64,000 nucleotides of DNA from Utricularia gibba (Eukaryota; Streptophyta; Magnoliopsida; Lamiales; Lentibulariaceae), in NCBI GenBank assembly GCA_002189035.1, contig NEEC01000014.1:1056501-1120500 (forward strand). The letters run 5' to 3'. How positions within the stretch are numbered: the first letter of the stretch is position 1; every line of letters begins with the position of its first letter. The notes beneath the pieces are model-generated. The model saw nothing but the letters and a program-made list of their open reading frames with translations. It had not been told where the DNA came from and did not search any database. Below are positions 30,816-44,071 of this stretch, in pieces. A program made the position numbers and the translations under genes.

Positions 30816-32598
30816 TGATTAACAACTCAGTTTACGATGCTTCAGAATTGTTGGTTCTGTGAACTGCAAGTCAAGGAGACACATGAAGTGAGAGTTCGCC
30901 ACAAACAATCTATATGTATGTGCAAAAAAGGTCAACAAGAGCAGCTTCACAAGTGAAAAACGAGGTTCTCTGATATAAAACAATTCAACACTTGGTTTCC
31001 TAATACGTTCCGGACACCATTTGTTTTCTTGAAACGTGCAGGATTTGACATCTTGAAAACCCAACAACTTCAAGCAGAATCACTTTATCTAATTCAGCCT
31101 GCCACAAAGCGACGGAACATACAGCGATAAACTTCCGTGTAATTTTGAAAAAAAAAACGCCTGAGAAACATAAAGCTCGTATTTAAGCAAGCATAAAACT
31201 TCCGAGTTGACTTAACATGATTTGCTATTAAAAAAATCGACCTTGTTTCCAAAATCTACGCCATCAAAAGTACTTTTGAGAAACCAAGAACACAAATAGC
31301 CATCGTTTTCAAGAAAAAAAAAGCAAGAAGCAATTGTAACTCGGCATAATCCAAAGATCAATATCCAATCCTCGCACGTCGCAAAGCCAGATCCTTCAAA
31401 TATCATACTTCACCCTTAAAACAAGAAACCTAGTTAACAAAAGAAAATAAAACGAAACCACAAAAAAAGGAACTCCTTTCACTTCCCCCATCCAACGCCT
31501 CACCAAAAACTCAAATTCGCACCAAATCGAGCACTCACAGAGAAGAAAACGAACCACCCGCTATCGGAAATCCCCTCAACGTCTGCGCTGAAGCCGGAAG
31601 CCGATGCGTCGAGACGTAAACCAAAGTAGCGCTAGAGAGAGAAGAGAAGAGGCGAAAATGGTATAAAGCTTCCTAGAGCGAGAGACTACGAATCGCTTTG
31701 TGAGAGAGGAACGGATGAGGATGAAGACAAGTAGTTCAAAGAGTTGGAAAAGCGTACGAGTCAAAACAGCGTAGTGTACACCAGTGACGGAACCCCTCTT
31801 TACAGTTGGATAACGGCTAAAAATGAGGTGGATAAATAAATATCACATTATCACTGGAATTTTTCTTTTTTCTTAATATTTAATTACATTTTCCAATTTC
31901 ATTTAATTATAAATAATAATATCGTGATTTTGGGGAGGTGATTGGATAAGCATCAAAGGACGCGTCTGCCATTCGCCACGTACACCTACCCCACGCGCCC
32001 ACGCGCTCCTGCTTCCTCGGGTGGTGTGGACCCCAGTTACGAATTTAATTTTTATAAAAACAATTATCCAAAATATTAAAACTAATTAAAATATATTATC
32101 GTCCCATCTTCATTTCCAAAATTTAATCATTTTGAACTTTGAATAGTAAATTATAATAATTAAATTAAATTAAATTAAATCGTGATTGAAATTGGACTAA
32201 TTTTACTCATTTAAATTAATGATATTTTATATGTATGATATTATTTATATTTAACGATATTATATTAAATTTCGCTATCTTTCTATCTGAGTGGTTCGGT
32301 CTTGCTTGACAACATAGGTGGACCATCATTATCCACTGCTTGTTCGCCACGTCCACCACATCACGTGACTCTCGCGTGCTGCTATCGCTCTGCTGGGCCC
32401 CGCCGTCACGCTCTTTGATTGGAAGGTACCTTGCCTGGTGCCGTTTCAGGTCTCAAAAAAAAGGAGTTTGTTTTTAAAATATTTGTTTATAATAATAATT
32501 TATTACTTTTAAAATAGTATTTGAAATTACTGTTGTTAATCCGTACATTTTGCGGCGAGAGTGCTCCGGCAGCGGGGTGCGCGGTTCTGCTTCTTCCC
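30816..32598. other. TPS leader/promoter and AT-rich intergenic region
   Basis: The first kilobase probably contains the TPS 5' leader, likely with a leader intron as is usual for class II TPS genes. Purine-rich sequence near 31600-31700 fits a transcription start region. The remaining 0.8 kb is AT-rich with a (TAAAT)4 tract at 32161-32180 and, near 32340-32410, a GC-richer patch containing CACGTGAC. The adjacent gene on the right ends at 32599. No other gene is supported. Confidence 0.4.
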
Positions 32599-33372
32599 CT
32601 AGTGGTGTCTTTGGAACTGAATGATCGCCCACAGAAGATGTCGGAGACCGATGCTCGGCCAAGGGGCTTTCGGGGAATACAGGAGGGAATGCCCACTCTG
32701 CCACAGAAGGAAATTGCTGAGCCTGGTCTCGCCGGAGCTCCTTATTATGATATCCGGATCCGGAGCGCCGGCCATGTGCATATGCTTCTCGATGTCATCC
32801 ACATCAAGAGTCTCGGCTCCGATGGCCCTTTCCCGGCAAGCTCCTTGAACAGCGTGCGCGATCTCCTCCGTCGATGTGTACGCAAGGCAGATCGAAAGCA
32901 CGGCATTCGAATTCTGGGCCGTAGCCTTCATCACCCTTCCGGCCATCATCCTCATCTCCTCGCTCACCAGATCAAGGTTTCCGATGAAGCGTAACCTCAG
33001 GCCGTATTGTTTCGCTATGCTGTCTTCTCTGGTCAAATCTTCGACCTTGTCGCGTATCAGTTGCAGGGTGGAGCTGATCTCTTCAGGGCGTCTTTTGAGG
33101 TTGTCGATGCTGAAGGCGTAGATCGTTATGTACTTCACTTGCAATCCGCAGCAGTATTTCAACACGTTCAAGAGGGCGGCGTACCCCGCCTTGTGGCCTT
33201 CTCCCTCGACGAGCCCACGGCGCTTGGCGTACCGTCGGTTTCCATCCATGATGAATGCGATGTGCTTCGGAATGGGACCAACATGGAGAAGCATAGCTAT
33301 GCAACTGTAAACAAACCTGCACATATCTCTGTATAGCTGTTTCGTTCTAGCCATGAACTGCTTGTCCGCCAT
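32599..33372 (-). CDS. cis-Prenyltransferase (dehydrodolichyl diphosphate synthase family)
   Basis: Condenses isopentenyl diphosphate onto an allylic primer in cis to make polyprenyl diphosphates, precursors of dolichol or other polyisoprenoids, usually at the ER. A single coding exon of 257 aa starts at MADKQFMARTKQLYRD. Conserved regions are HIAFIMDGNRRYAKRRG (catalytic Asp), EGHKAGYAALLNVLKYC, YITIYAFSIDNLKRRPEEI (conserved Asn) and the C-terminal diphosphate-binding box IRSSGETRLSNFLLWQ. The protein stops soon after LLWAIIQFQRHH, so it has little C-terminal tail. There is no plastid transit peptide, which argues for the cytosolic/ER-associated type. An AG acceptor just before the start (GCTACTCAAGAAGCT after CAG) suggests a 5' UTR intron. 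Chain length and primer cannot be predicted with confidence. Confidence 0.92.
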   Translation of the reverse strand: MADKQFMARTKQLYRDMCRFVYSCIAMLLHVGPIPKHIAFIMDGNRRYAKRRGLVEGEGHKAGYAALLNVLKYCCGLQVKYITIYAFSIDNLKRRPEEISSTLQLIRDKVEDLTREDSIAKQYGLRLRFIGNLDLVSEEMRMMAGRVMKATAQNSNAVLSICLAYTSTEEIAHAVQGACRERAIGAETLDVDDIEKHMHMAGAPDPDIIIRSSGETRLSNFLLWQSGHSLLYSPKAPWPSIGLRHLLWAIIQFQRHH

Positions 33373-34082
33373 AGCTTCTTGAGTAGCCTGAAAGCAAATA
33401 CACATATGAATCTGCAGTGAGCCACTTGAAGCTATCAGAACAGACTGAAAAATCCCAAGATCTCTACACAAGAAATCATGTTAACTACCCACATTCACAT
33501 CTGTGAAAGCGGTGCATCTGAATACACAACACAAAGGAATGAAAGTGCACCTTTAAGAGGCAAATGGACAATCTGCGAAGAAGGTTTGGAATTTAGATGG
33601 CTACTTGTAGAAGAAGCAGCACTGAAATAGCAGAAGAAATGAAAGCACGAGGTCCCCATGTGTTGAAGCAGAGTGTCCCGTGGGGTTCACTCAAGGGAGG
33701 CATTGCAGTAGTGTGACTGTTCTTCAACCAACTTTCAAGAACTGCTTTTTAAATGGAAATGCTCATGGGGCTATCTCTTCAATCCAAAAGACAAGATCTT
33801 GCAGTTGCCCCAGATGTTCACTTGGTATATGATGATGTTGAGCCAAGTTTCAGACAACTCTGGAAGCTGGATTTGTCATCTCGAATCGATGCATGGGAGA
33901 AAATTATATGCAGAAACTGTAATGAAAAGGTTCAAGCACAAGCAAACACTAAGGGCATACTTTATTTCAACACATCACAGGACACTACATTTGCAGAAAC
34001 TACAGTAGCAAGGTTCATCACAAGCAAACACCAAGAGCACCCTTTATTTGGATACAGCCCTTTTTTCCTCATTCATCAGTTA
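33373..34082. other. Spacer between cis-prenyltransferase and enone reductase genes
   Basis: Holds the cis-prenyltransferase leader (first 300 bp or so) and the 3' end of the reductase gene, including a diverged 83-bp tandem duplication that is listed separately. The 202-codon open frame on the plus strand at 33753-34361 has no family resemblance and overlaps the reductase antisense. Confidence 0.45.
33910..34075. repeat. Diverged 83-bp tandem duplication
   Basis: Two adjacent units begin GCAGAAACT at 33910 and 33993. Unit 1 then reads GTTCAAGCACAAGCAAACAC and CATACTTTATTT. Unit 2 reads GTTCATCACAAGCAAACACC and CACCCTTTATTT. The units differ by scattered substitutions and small indels, so the duplication is not recent. 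It lies just beyond the stop codon of the enone reductase, within its probable 3' UTR. Confidence 0.75.
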
Positions 34083-35354
<1,272 letters not shown>

Positions 35355-35517
35355 TTAGAAGCCACAATATATAGAAACAGTGCAGCTAGTGTATTTTCAT
35401 TTTTGACGGTGGAAAATGAGAGAACTCATCAAATCACCAACGACCACCAGAAAGAAGAGATCCGGGTGAAGGAAAATGAAGAGTCGGATGTTTGATTCAA
35501 GGTCCTCAGTTGATTCT

Positions 35518-36649
35518 TCAACATGGGTACACTTGAAAGCTCGAAGCTTTGGCCATCGTGCAGACAGGGCAAACATTCACAACAAGATCACATTCTGCAC
35601 ACAGACAGAGATGTTTACAAGGCATCAACAACACAGAAGCCCTATTTACTCCGCAACATCTACAGCCCGTATCACTCATCATCCACTGTGTCGAGCACTC
35701 GTTCGACGCGGGATCATGCTCTCCGAAGCCCTCTTTCCCTAGAGCTTCTTGGAGGCTGTGTTTCAGATTCTTAACCACTGATTCGTTGTAGGTGGCTATC
35801 CGCCGCCACTTACGTGCCTCCGCGGCCTGCTGCTTGATAGTTTCGGAGAGTTGTTTGTTCCTGTTGACTACGCTTGCCAGCTCAAGATCTTTTTCATATA
35901 GTTTCTGTGCATATGCTTCCTCCAAAGCTGCCTTTAAGGCATTTCTGTGTCTCTTAGTCATTGCATGAATTCCCTTCGCTAACTTCTCCCCCTGACAAAA
36001 CAACCATTAAAGCCGTAGCTCAAAAAGCTCTGGTTTCTGTCATTCAGCGAAAAGAAAGTTGCAGATAACTACCTGTTCTGCTACGAAGTAGTGAAGCTCC
36101 GAGCTTTGAAGATCACTCTGAAATCTCAAATCATTGCTCAGGGAAGGGAAGGCCTCATTTACCGATAGCAATGACGAATTTCGTCCGGCAAGGTCATGAT
36201 ACTGACTTAAACCAGTTGTCACACTATTCTGGTTGCCGAAGTTGGGATTAACTGCATCTTTTCGTCCAGAAATTGTGATACATTGAGCCTTCCCCGGCAT
36301 TGCCAAAACCGGGGCTTGCATGTTGTTTATGGTCTGCAGTTGCATTGGCATGATCGACTGATTCCCATCAAAATTTGCAGGAACACCATGAAAATGCAGA
36401 GGCACTACGATGAGCAAAAAGACATTCAGTAACTATCACAGCAATGGTGGATTCAGTGTGCACTCTTGCAATGAGGAAAAAAAAACCGCTCACAGTTTAC
36501 CATAAGAGCGACACAAAATACATACAGTTTCCGCTCAATGCGAGTAGATTAGACGGATCAACATTAAGCTGACACTGCTCATTTATCAGAGGCAGAGGCG
36601 GAACCCCGCTCACAAACTCCCTGATCATTTGCCAGGATTCAATTGGCAT
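35518..36649 (-). CDS. BOI-related RING E3 ubiquitin ligase
   Basis: RING ligase of the BOI/BRG group, which limits pathogen- and stress-induced cell death and interacts with DELLA proteins. Three exons (36649-36526, 36404-36073, 35991-35518) give 309 aa. The first exon encodes MPIESWQMIREFVSGVPPLP. A poorly conserved Gln/Asn/Ser-rich stretch follows. A long coiled coil starts GEKLAKGIHAMTKRHRNALK and runs through the WRRIATYNESVVKNLKHSLQ region. The C-terminal C3HC4 RING is CRCCGVNRASVLLMPCKHLC plus LCAECDLVVNVCPVC, and the chain ends KASSFQVYPC. The RING at the very C terminus and the preceding coiled coil are diagnostic of this family. Additional 5' UTR exons probably extend toward 37200. 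Confidence 0.92.
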
Positions 36650-39327
36650 GCCAAATTCCCTGACGACACGAAAGCATTATGAGGTAAGCAGTTTCTAAAA
36701 CTCCAATAAAATAAGCACAGAACGATTGCGACTGAGAAGGGTAGGCGAACAAATGCTATCTTGTGGGTAAAGAAAACAATGTGAATCTTGGATTTCTTGC
36801 ATTCCGCTGATGCTGTGCAATAGACACTTTTTTCATTGTTTTTGCATCATTTCGGTTTCAGATTTTTCAGGCCGAACGCAATGTGCAAAATGGATTGATC
36901 GACAGAACACTGAGACATATGCAATAAAAACCATGCGATTCTTGGATTACCTCGCATTCCTCTGACTGTAGTCAAGTTCACCATCTTCATTCATTACGGG
37001 TATATCACGCACACAAGGCGCAAAATGGATTGATTCATTCTACAAAACCATTCACCAGAAAAGCGTGATCCTTGAGACATATAATCAAACACAACGCCAA
37101 CTCAAACTTACCACGTAGTTGAAGAATCCAAATAAATGAAATCTCGATATGGGTCTTGAGCCTCCGATCTCACCAGTCAATGGAACACCCAACCGGAGAC
37201 GATCACAGTTGGGATTGTAGAAGCAGGTAGAAATGAACGGGGAAATAAAGCAGAGAGTGCGTTAAAGACTGTTTGGGAGGTCGGAGATGATGATGAAGAA
37301 AAGAGGTTTTGGTTTCAACAAACCGAAACAACCACACAAACCACAAGACGCAAGAAACAGCCCCCGCAATGAATTCGAAAACCTTCAAAAGAAGGAAAAA
37401 ATCAACCGCTTTTAAGGGGCAAAAAGCACGTTGGAATGTGAGTTTTTTCAAATCCCCCCACATGGATTCAACAAACCAACCAACTTCCCGGTTACGTTGT
37501 CAGGTGCTAGATTCTTCAAACAACCGTCGCCATCACTGTCCCTGTGTATCGGCCACACGACCGGTCTCCTCCGGCCTCGTCGGTGCGTATGGGCCTGTGG
37601 CCTGCGTATGACCTTGATGAACGGGCCCGATATCATTTGGGCCTCCTTGTTTCGTACAGCCCAAATTCCAATTAGTGAAAATTATGTTGGGTCAGGCTCG
37701 TTTCAAGTCATTATTTATCTTTTTTTTAAAAAAAATAAGAATTCGAGAAAAATCCCAAGCCAACAGTCATGGGCCCGAGACTCACGCAGCCAGCGTCGTT
37801 GACTACTTCTCGAAAACGACGCCGTGTCGCTTATTGGGCCACGTGACGTGTCTCCGGCCCTAATTCGTGTACTCCCAAATTGTCGCCATCTTTCACGTTC
37901 CCATGCAGTTGAAACTTCATTGTCATGTGCATTAAGTACAAGCTGAGAACAATTTTTGTGGAATGCATTTTTATGATGAAAAATGAAATGCAAAGAGGAC
38001 AATCTGAATCGTATGGTTCCAATGCATCTGCCGAATGCGATTTTTCTTTATATTATTATATACGTGTTACACATTTTTACGTTTTTCTTTTATATTAGTT
38101 TTCTAACTAGTCATACATCAAGGTTCTACATTAAAATTTTGATAGAATTGTGGTGCAAAGAATAAAGTTTAGTACACATTTCGCATGTTCATGTTAGAAA
38201 CCCCGCATTTAGAATTTATTCAAAGTACGTCATATATCATCTTAATAGAATTTGAAGTTTATAAGAGTCATTGATAGTAAAGTATTAATATGTTTAAGTA
38301 AATCGTAATTGAATATGCATATACTCAATTGTATATAATATTTTAATATTTAATAATAAAAGTTTGAGTATGTAATATATATATATATATATATAATTAG
38401 TCATTTTTACATCTGTGCATATTATCCATATGTTCAAAAAATGAGTATGTGATTTATATAATCATATAAGATTAATATATATATATATATATTTGAATAT
38501 AAATTTTATATATTATACTATTAAACACTTTTTAAGTATGACAACTCCCCAAGCCAGATGCACTAATAATGCATCAAAGCTTGGGGATTTTCGATAATGC
38601 CGTTTCTTATTGGTGGGCGAACAATCCAACACTAATTGTTAGATTTGGTTGAGATTATGTGATAAGATGAGATGAATACCACATGAAACTATGGGCTTTC
38701 TTGGGGGATTTGATCCCCATGACGTGGTGTTGCTTGGTGCATAAATGTTTGTCCCCAACACCTTCACATGGCCAGCCCCTCTTCCAATTTCCAACTAGAA
38801 GGCCACTTAATGTGTCCATAGATTGCATTAAAAAACTTACAAATTTTAAAAATACTTTTTATTTAATTAAAATCACTCCTCAAAAAACTATATTTGAAAT
38901 TCGAAAAAAAGTACAACACTTTAGAGGGACAAGGAAGATGGGTTTGGTGTAGTGTCGTCCCCTCGTGCGGATGTCATAACGGGTGCAATTGTAAGAGATG
39001 ATGGGGATGAAAGAAGATGAGAGGGCGGTGAGGAGGAGACATGAGAATGACGCAGCAAAACAACAAGACGGAGCTGATGAAGCTTTCACCTGATTTCTTA
39101 CAGTAAATGTGGATCAGACCAAAGAGGGTGTTATTGTAATGATGACGATGACCAGAAGTTAGTTGGAGTTTCAAGGGACACGAGCCAAGTAGAAGAATAG
39201 GACACGGCAGCAGCAGCCCCTGCCTTAATGCGCACACACAAGTAGCACTGTTTTTTCTGTTGGCTTCTGTGTCTCCTTTGCCATCCATCGTCTCCTATAC
39301 AATTTCCCACCGCTCAGCACAGAGGGG

Positions 39328-39362
<35 letters not shown>

Positions 39363-39373
39363 GGAAGCTTCTT
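36650..39373. other. Long intergenic region between RING-ligase and PADRE genes
   Basis: A 2.7-kb stretch between two divergent genes. The first 550 bp is the RING-gene leader. At 37560-37670 several GGGCCC/GCCCA-type elements (GGCCTGTGGCC, GGGCCCGATATC, TTGGGCCTCC, CAGCCCAAAT) suggest a proximal promoter. From 38000 to 38660 the sequence is extremely AT-rich with (AT)n tracts at 38375-38395 and 38474-38492. The stretch before 39332 is the PADRE-gene promoter. No coding gene is supported. Confidence 0.45.
39332..39359. repeat. (AG)14 microsatellite in PADRE-gene leader
   Basis: Uninterrupted 28-bp AG tract ending 14 bp before the ATG at 39374, hence within the 5' UTR. Length polymorphism here could alter the leader. 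Confidence 0.9.
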
Positions 39374-39925
39374 ATGGGAAACTGCCAGGCAGTGGACGCC
39401 GCCGCCGTCGTGATGTATCATCCTGACGGCAGGCGGGAGAGGATGTATTGGCCGGTGCTTGTGGGGGAGGTGATGAAGATGAATCCCGGGCACTATGTTT
39501 CTCTGGTTATTCAGGTTGATGAAAACGAATCCGATGGCGTCAAGTTTTCGCGTGTCAAGCTTCTCCGGCCGACCGACACGCTTCTTCTTGGCCATGCCTA
39601 TCGCTTGGTTACTTCTGAAGGTAGGTATCCTGTGGAGCCAGCCTTTCCCTGTAGAAAAAAGATTTGATTTTGAGAAGTGGGGTATCTTTGCTTTGTTGCA
39701 GAGGTTGTGAGAATGATTAAAGCAAAGAAGTGTGCTAAGCTGATGATGATGAAGAAGAAGAACCAGGAAGCATCAGGTGAAAATCAGATGCAAACACAGT
39801 ATGAACAGAAGAAAAAGAATCAGGTACCTGTTATTTCAATTAAGGATCAGTTAGGATACTCAAAACACCCCCATCTAGACAAAGCATTTGATGCGTTGCT
39901 AGGCATTGAAACCAGAGAGAAATGA
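39374..39925 (+). CDS. PADRE (DUF4228) domain protein
   Basis: Small plant-specific protein of a family induced by pathogens and abiotic stress; no biochemical activity is established. Two exons (39374-39620, 39702-39925) give 156 aa. The start MGNCQAVDAAAVVMYHPDGR carries an N-terminal Gly-2 and Cys-4 suited to myristoylation and palmitoylation, so it is probably membrane-associated. The conserved core follows: RRERMYWPVLVGEVMKMNPG, HYVSLV, FSRVKLLRPTDTLLLGHAYR and LVTSEEVVRMIKAKK. A Lys/Gln-rich linker leads to a C-terminal HPHLDKAFDALLGIETREK. The single intron is 81 nt, phase 1. The leader carries a long (AG)n tract. Confidence 0.88.
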
Positions 39926-40326
39926 ACAGAGATGTGGTTCTAGTTCAACAAATCTGGACTCAAGAAGATCAAGGTCATGGCGCCCATCATTGCAGAGCAT
40001 TTCAGAATCTTGAGGATGATAATCCAGCATGATTTGTTATTACTGATTTTCAAAGCATCTTTCTTGTAACTCCTGAGTTTCATTTAACAAAGTAACTAGT
40101 AGCTTTTATCAGAGATTTGAATTTATCTGACTAACCTCTGAATCTTGGTTTAAATGATTCTGTGCCAACTGCAACTGGAATCTTTGAGTAGATAAGAACA
40201 ACTGCAACTGGTTAGCATTGAAATGATTCAAACCATATGCTGGTTCCAAGTGTCCACAAAGCAAGGTTTGGCAACAAGAAGGATAATCCAATCCAGTCGA
40301 TTTCAGAGGATATCTAGAGGAACTAC
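39926..40326. other. Short spacer between convergent PADRE and OB-fold genes
   Basis: This 401-bp gap between two converging genes holds both 3' UTRs. Nothing else is recognisable. Confidence 0.45.
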
Positions 40327-41000
40327 TCAAACAACAACATCGACACGCTCAAACTCAATCAAAGACAAGTTGTTGGTTTGGTCCACAGAGAAGCTGGCAG
40401 GTTGCACGACATCAATCCTGCCAGTTCGATCCACAGCAAGCCTCATCGATCCCTTGAACATGTCGATTCTTGCATTTGAGAGGACAAGAGTGTTCCCTTC
40501 TTTGGCCAGGTCCACTGAAAGAATAAATGCTCAGTGGTTGTGGGCAAAAGAAACAAGGGGAGAGAGAGAGAGAGAGTTTACGCATAGGCAGGCAATCAAG
40601 AGTGAATAAAGCAGTGGCAAAATACACAAAAACTTCAGTTTGCAACAAAAAAATGCATTCAACTTCCATGACGATCTATAAGTTCATAAATATGCTAAGT
40701 AATACAAATTCAGTCATAAACACCATGCAACAAATATCGTGCTCTTGGCTTCAGAGATCTTGATGAATCAGAAATAAAAAAAAAATGTGTCGGAATTGTA
40801 AAAGTATGCATACCTTGGTCATTTCTTGCGGTTAATACAATTATTCCAGTTTCATCTCCAACTAAGCACTCAGCAAATCGCCCCTGACTTCTACCTCTCT
40901 GCTGTACAATCTTGGTGTCGATAACTTTTACGGTCAAGTTAAGGCCAGCACTCAATGGGCGCAGCTCATTTACCTTGGTTGCCTGCTTCTTGTCAGCCAT
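40327..41000 (-). CDS. OB-fold single-stranded nucleic acid-binding protein (SOSS-B-like, At4g28440 type)
   Basis: Small nuclear or cytosolic protein with an OB fold related to the SOSS complex subunit B (hSSB1) and to plant At4g28440-type proteins. It probably binds single-stranded DNA or RNA. Two exons (41000-40814 and 40514-40327) give 124 aa. Conserved parts are VNELRPLSAGLNLTVKVIDT, GRFAECLVGDETGIIVLTAR, NTLVLSNARIDMFKGSMRL and VDRTGRIDVV. The chain stops soon after the fold, without the disordered tail of animal SOSS-B. The 299-nt intron carries a (GA)8 tract at 40561-40576. Upstream sequence to about 41520 appears to be a spliced leader with TAGCAGGCCCATT and CGGCCCAATAAT elements near 41475-41512. 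Confidence 0.88.
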
Positions 41001-41816
41001 TTGATAATGCCAAATGCTCTACAAGAAAAACAGAATCTTTGTACAGAATTGGAACATAGAAACCCAGAATTTGACTCTCACAACGCAATTCATACCAAGT
41101 TCCTTTAAATGACCGACACAAGCTTCCGACATTGATAATGGAATTCTAGAATGGGCATCACTAACAGGGATCGCACATGCATTAACCAATGATTTTCACC
41201 AAACCACTGAATCGAACAGAAAATCACCGCAAATTCTTAGATACTAGCACAAGAACCAACATTTATTGTGGATCATACTCAAATCCTATTGCATATCCAG
41301 ATCAAGCAACAAAATGCCATAACAACTCAACAGACAAACCAGGAAATTTGTGAATCACATCAATTTGGGAAAAGGGATTCTACCTGACAACGAAGAGGCG
41401 AAAGAATCACTAAAATCTGCAGCAGGAGGCTCGAACAAGTGTCAATGATTTCAAGCGACGAAAAACAGCAACGTAGCAGGCCCATTATCATACCCTGCGT
41501 CGGCCCAATAATACATTCCTGTTCCATGGCCTTTCCCTGGTTAATCTTTTTTCTCGACAAAGAAACCTTTTTTATCGGAAGAGAAGAAGTGTTCGATACA
41601 ACGTAAGAAGTGTTCAGTACTGCGTTGTCACCCCAAGAAAAATGAGTGTCGCTAGTTTTATTTTTTTACCGCTGTCCACGGTAAGAAATTCATTTACAAC
41701 ATGGGAGCTGATGAACACAGCACCCAGCATTCAAGAGCAAATGAGAGCAAATGATAACTAAGATCCCTTATTGGCAGCAAAGAAGATATCGGGAAGCCGT
41801 TTGAACAAAGCTTTAC
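41001..41816 (-). other. OB-fold gene leader/promoter and PDH E1-alpha 3' region
   Basis: No separate gene is supported. The left half is the probable leader and promoter of the OB-fold gene, with two RGCCCA-type elements near 41475-41512. The right half is the E1-alpha 3' UTR. Confidence 0.4.
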
Positions 41817-44071
41817 TCACGGGAGAACGGTTCTCACTTCTTTCCTATCAGCTCCAAAGCTCTGAAATGAATAAAACAGGCTTCCGTTACCTACTGTTGA
41901 AACTCAGGAGATTCGAACCACGGATATGGGAAAGAAGAACTGTACCTCAGATCCCAAGCCTCTGACGTATATGTTTGTGAAAAGCTCGGATGGATCGGGT
42001 AAAGGGCTCTCCTGCAAAGTCAGATGAGTGAAGTGAATCGAGTTTAAAGAAGGAAGGTTTGACAATGGTGTGTGGTCTAACCTTAGCTTTTGCAATGGCT
42101 TCTTCTACTTGTTTCTTGGCTTCCTTTTCTGTATCCTGAGATGAAAAAAACAGCTGATTTTGTAAACTGTGCAAACCACTTGCCCTCAACATATATGCCC
42201 GCAACTAATGGGGAACTATATGGCAACAAATGGGTTTGCGTTTACCTTCAATTCCTTTTCAGTGGCTAAGTCATGAGCTAGAATAAGCTTTCTGACTCTC
42301 TCAACTGGGTCACGCTCCTGCATAAATTGTTATTTTATTTATTATGGAAGGCCAGATAGTAATCAAGACAGTTTGGCGTCAAAATCTATACCTGCCGAAT
42401 TCCAGAAATCTCATCACGTGTGCGATATGTGCTTCCGGGATCTGACATTGAGTGCCCATGATATCTGTAGGTATCCATTTCAAGGATCTGAAACAATATA
42501 TTATTAAGCTCATGTTAAAGTGATTCACTTACAATAAGTATACAGTGCACTGGCTGGAAAACAAAACTCTTGTGTCAAAGCATGGAGAGTGAAACCATGG
42601 AACAAAACAAAAATTTCCAATACGAATGAATACTCCAGGTACAATACGATATAATGTGCACTCACAATAGGTCCATTCTTCAAGACATAATCCTTTGCAA
42701 ACTTGGCTGCTTGCTTGACTGCAAGCACATCCATTCCATCAACCTGTTATGCACCACGAAAGGAATGTTGAGGAAGCAAACAACGTTTTTGAGGTCAATG
42801 AATCATCAGGAAGACTCAGTGGAGAACCCAAAATAGCAAGGCACAGCAATGTCCCGAGTCAATAACAATAACTAAATAAAGGTCCTTTGGCTAAGTGCAA
42901 GCTAAAAAAAAGTGTAAAACATCACGTCCCATTACAATTTTTCCCAGCAGTAAAATGGACCATGTGACATAAAAGTCGACAAAGAAGATGTCTGGCTGAC
43001 CTTCAACCCAGGTACATAATCTCCTCTCTTGTAATATGCTGGGCTCTTTGCTGCTCTCCATTCTGCTGTTCCCATTCCATCTATATATGATATGAAACGT
43101 AGCATATCAAAAAACATGCAAGAACCAGATGATAATTTCACCTAGAAGCTTCGAGAAATGATACTTATGCATAGTCTTTAAGTAACTAGAAGTAACCTAT
43201 TGAACTCATGAGGTTCAGACAGAATATAACAAGAAGAATATAAACAAAAAGAGTTAGCAAACACTGTCGTTCATCCAAAGAGTTAACTAGAAGATAACAG
43301 GAATATTATCCCACTATAAAAAGGGAAAACAAAGGTAAAACTTTCCATATCAAGGCATCGTTGCAACCTAAATTTCAGCTTTTCTGAAAAATTCTTACAG
43401 TGATTGTTCTCGCAAACAAGGATAACAGGCAGATCCCAAAGGGCTGCGATGTTGAGGGCCTCAAACAACTGTCCTTGATTCGCAGCCCCATCTCCATATA
43501 AAGCAAAAGTAACATTGTCTTCCTTCTTATATTTCTGCGCAAAAGCCAACCCGCACCCTAATGGCACTTGAGCCCCAACAATGCCATGGCCACCATAAAA
43601 CCCGTTCTCCTTCCTATAAAAGTGCATCGAACCCCCCTTTCCCTTAGAACAACCATCCCTTCTCCCCATGAGTTCCGAAAACGATTCCAAAAGCGTGCCC
43701 CCACGCCCCAAGAAAGTGCAATGATCACGGTAGGCAGTGATAATGCAATCATTCTTAGTGATTCCAGCTTCCATCCCCACGGCCACAGCCTCCTGCCCAT
43801 CATAAAGATGGCAAAACCCACGGATAAGCTTCGACTTATAGAGCGAATCCGCGGCAATTTCCATTCTTCTCATCAAGGACATATCCCAAAAAAACGATAG
43901 CAGTTCTTTCGGAGATGTTTCCACAGATCGAGAAGGCGGATCGATCTTGTGTCCCGTAAAGGGAAGCGACGTCTCGATAGTGATCGGATCCGCCGACGCG
44001 GTCGAAAGGCATCGGAAGGCGGTCCCCATAGGTTTCAGTAGGTCGCCGGAGCGACGAGCTATTTGAGCCAT
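41817..44071 (-). CDS. Pyruvate dehydrogenase E1 component subunit alpha, mitochondrial
   Basis: Catalytic alpha subunit of the mitochondrial pyruvate dehydrogenase complex: thiamine-diphosphate-dependent decarboxylation of pyruvate and acetyl transfer to E2 lipoate. Eight exons (44071-43399, 43080-43001, 42743-42666, 42487-42392, 42317-42246, 42135-42082, 42011-41946, 41861-41817) give 387 aa, matching the plant protein. The N terminus ([14 protein letters not shown], then FRCLSTAS) is an Arg/Ser-rich mitochondrial presequence. Core motifs are [51 protein letters not shown] and the ThDP-binding [20 protein letters not shown] ending CENN. The regulatory phosphorylation loop [20 protein letters not shown] is intact. 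It ends [11 protein letters not shown]. The first exon carries more than half the protein, and all junction phases agree. Confidence 0.96.

Noticed and set aside
30819-31073. 84-codon open frame directly upstream of the TPS start
   Set aside because: It lies in the predicted leader, ends just before the start codon and has no recognisable domain. Leader introns are common in these genes, so I left it as leader.
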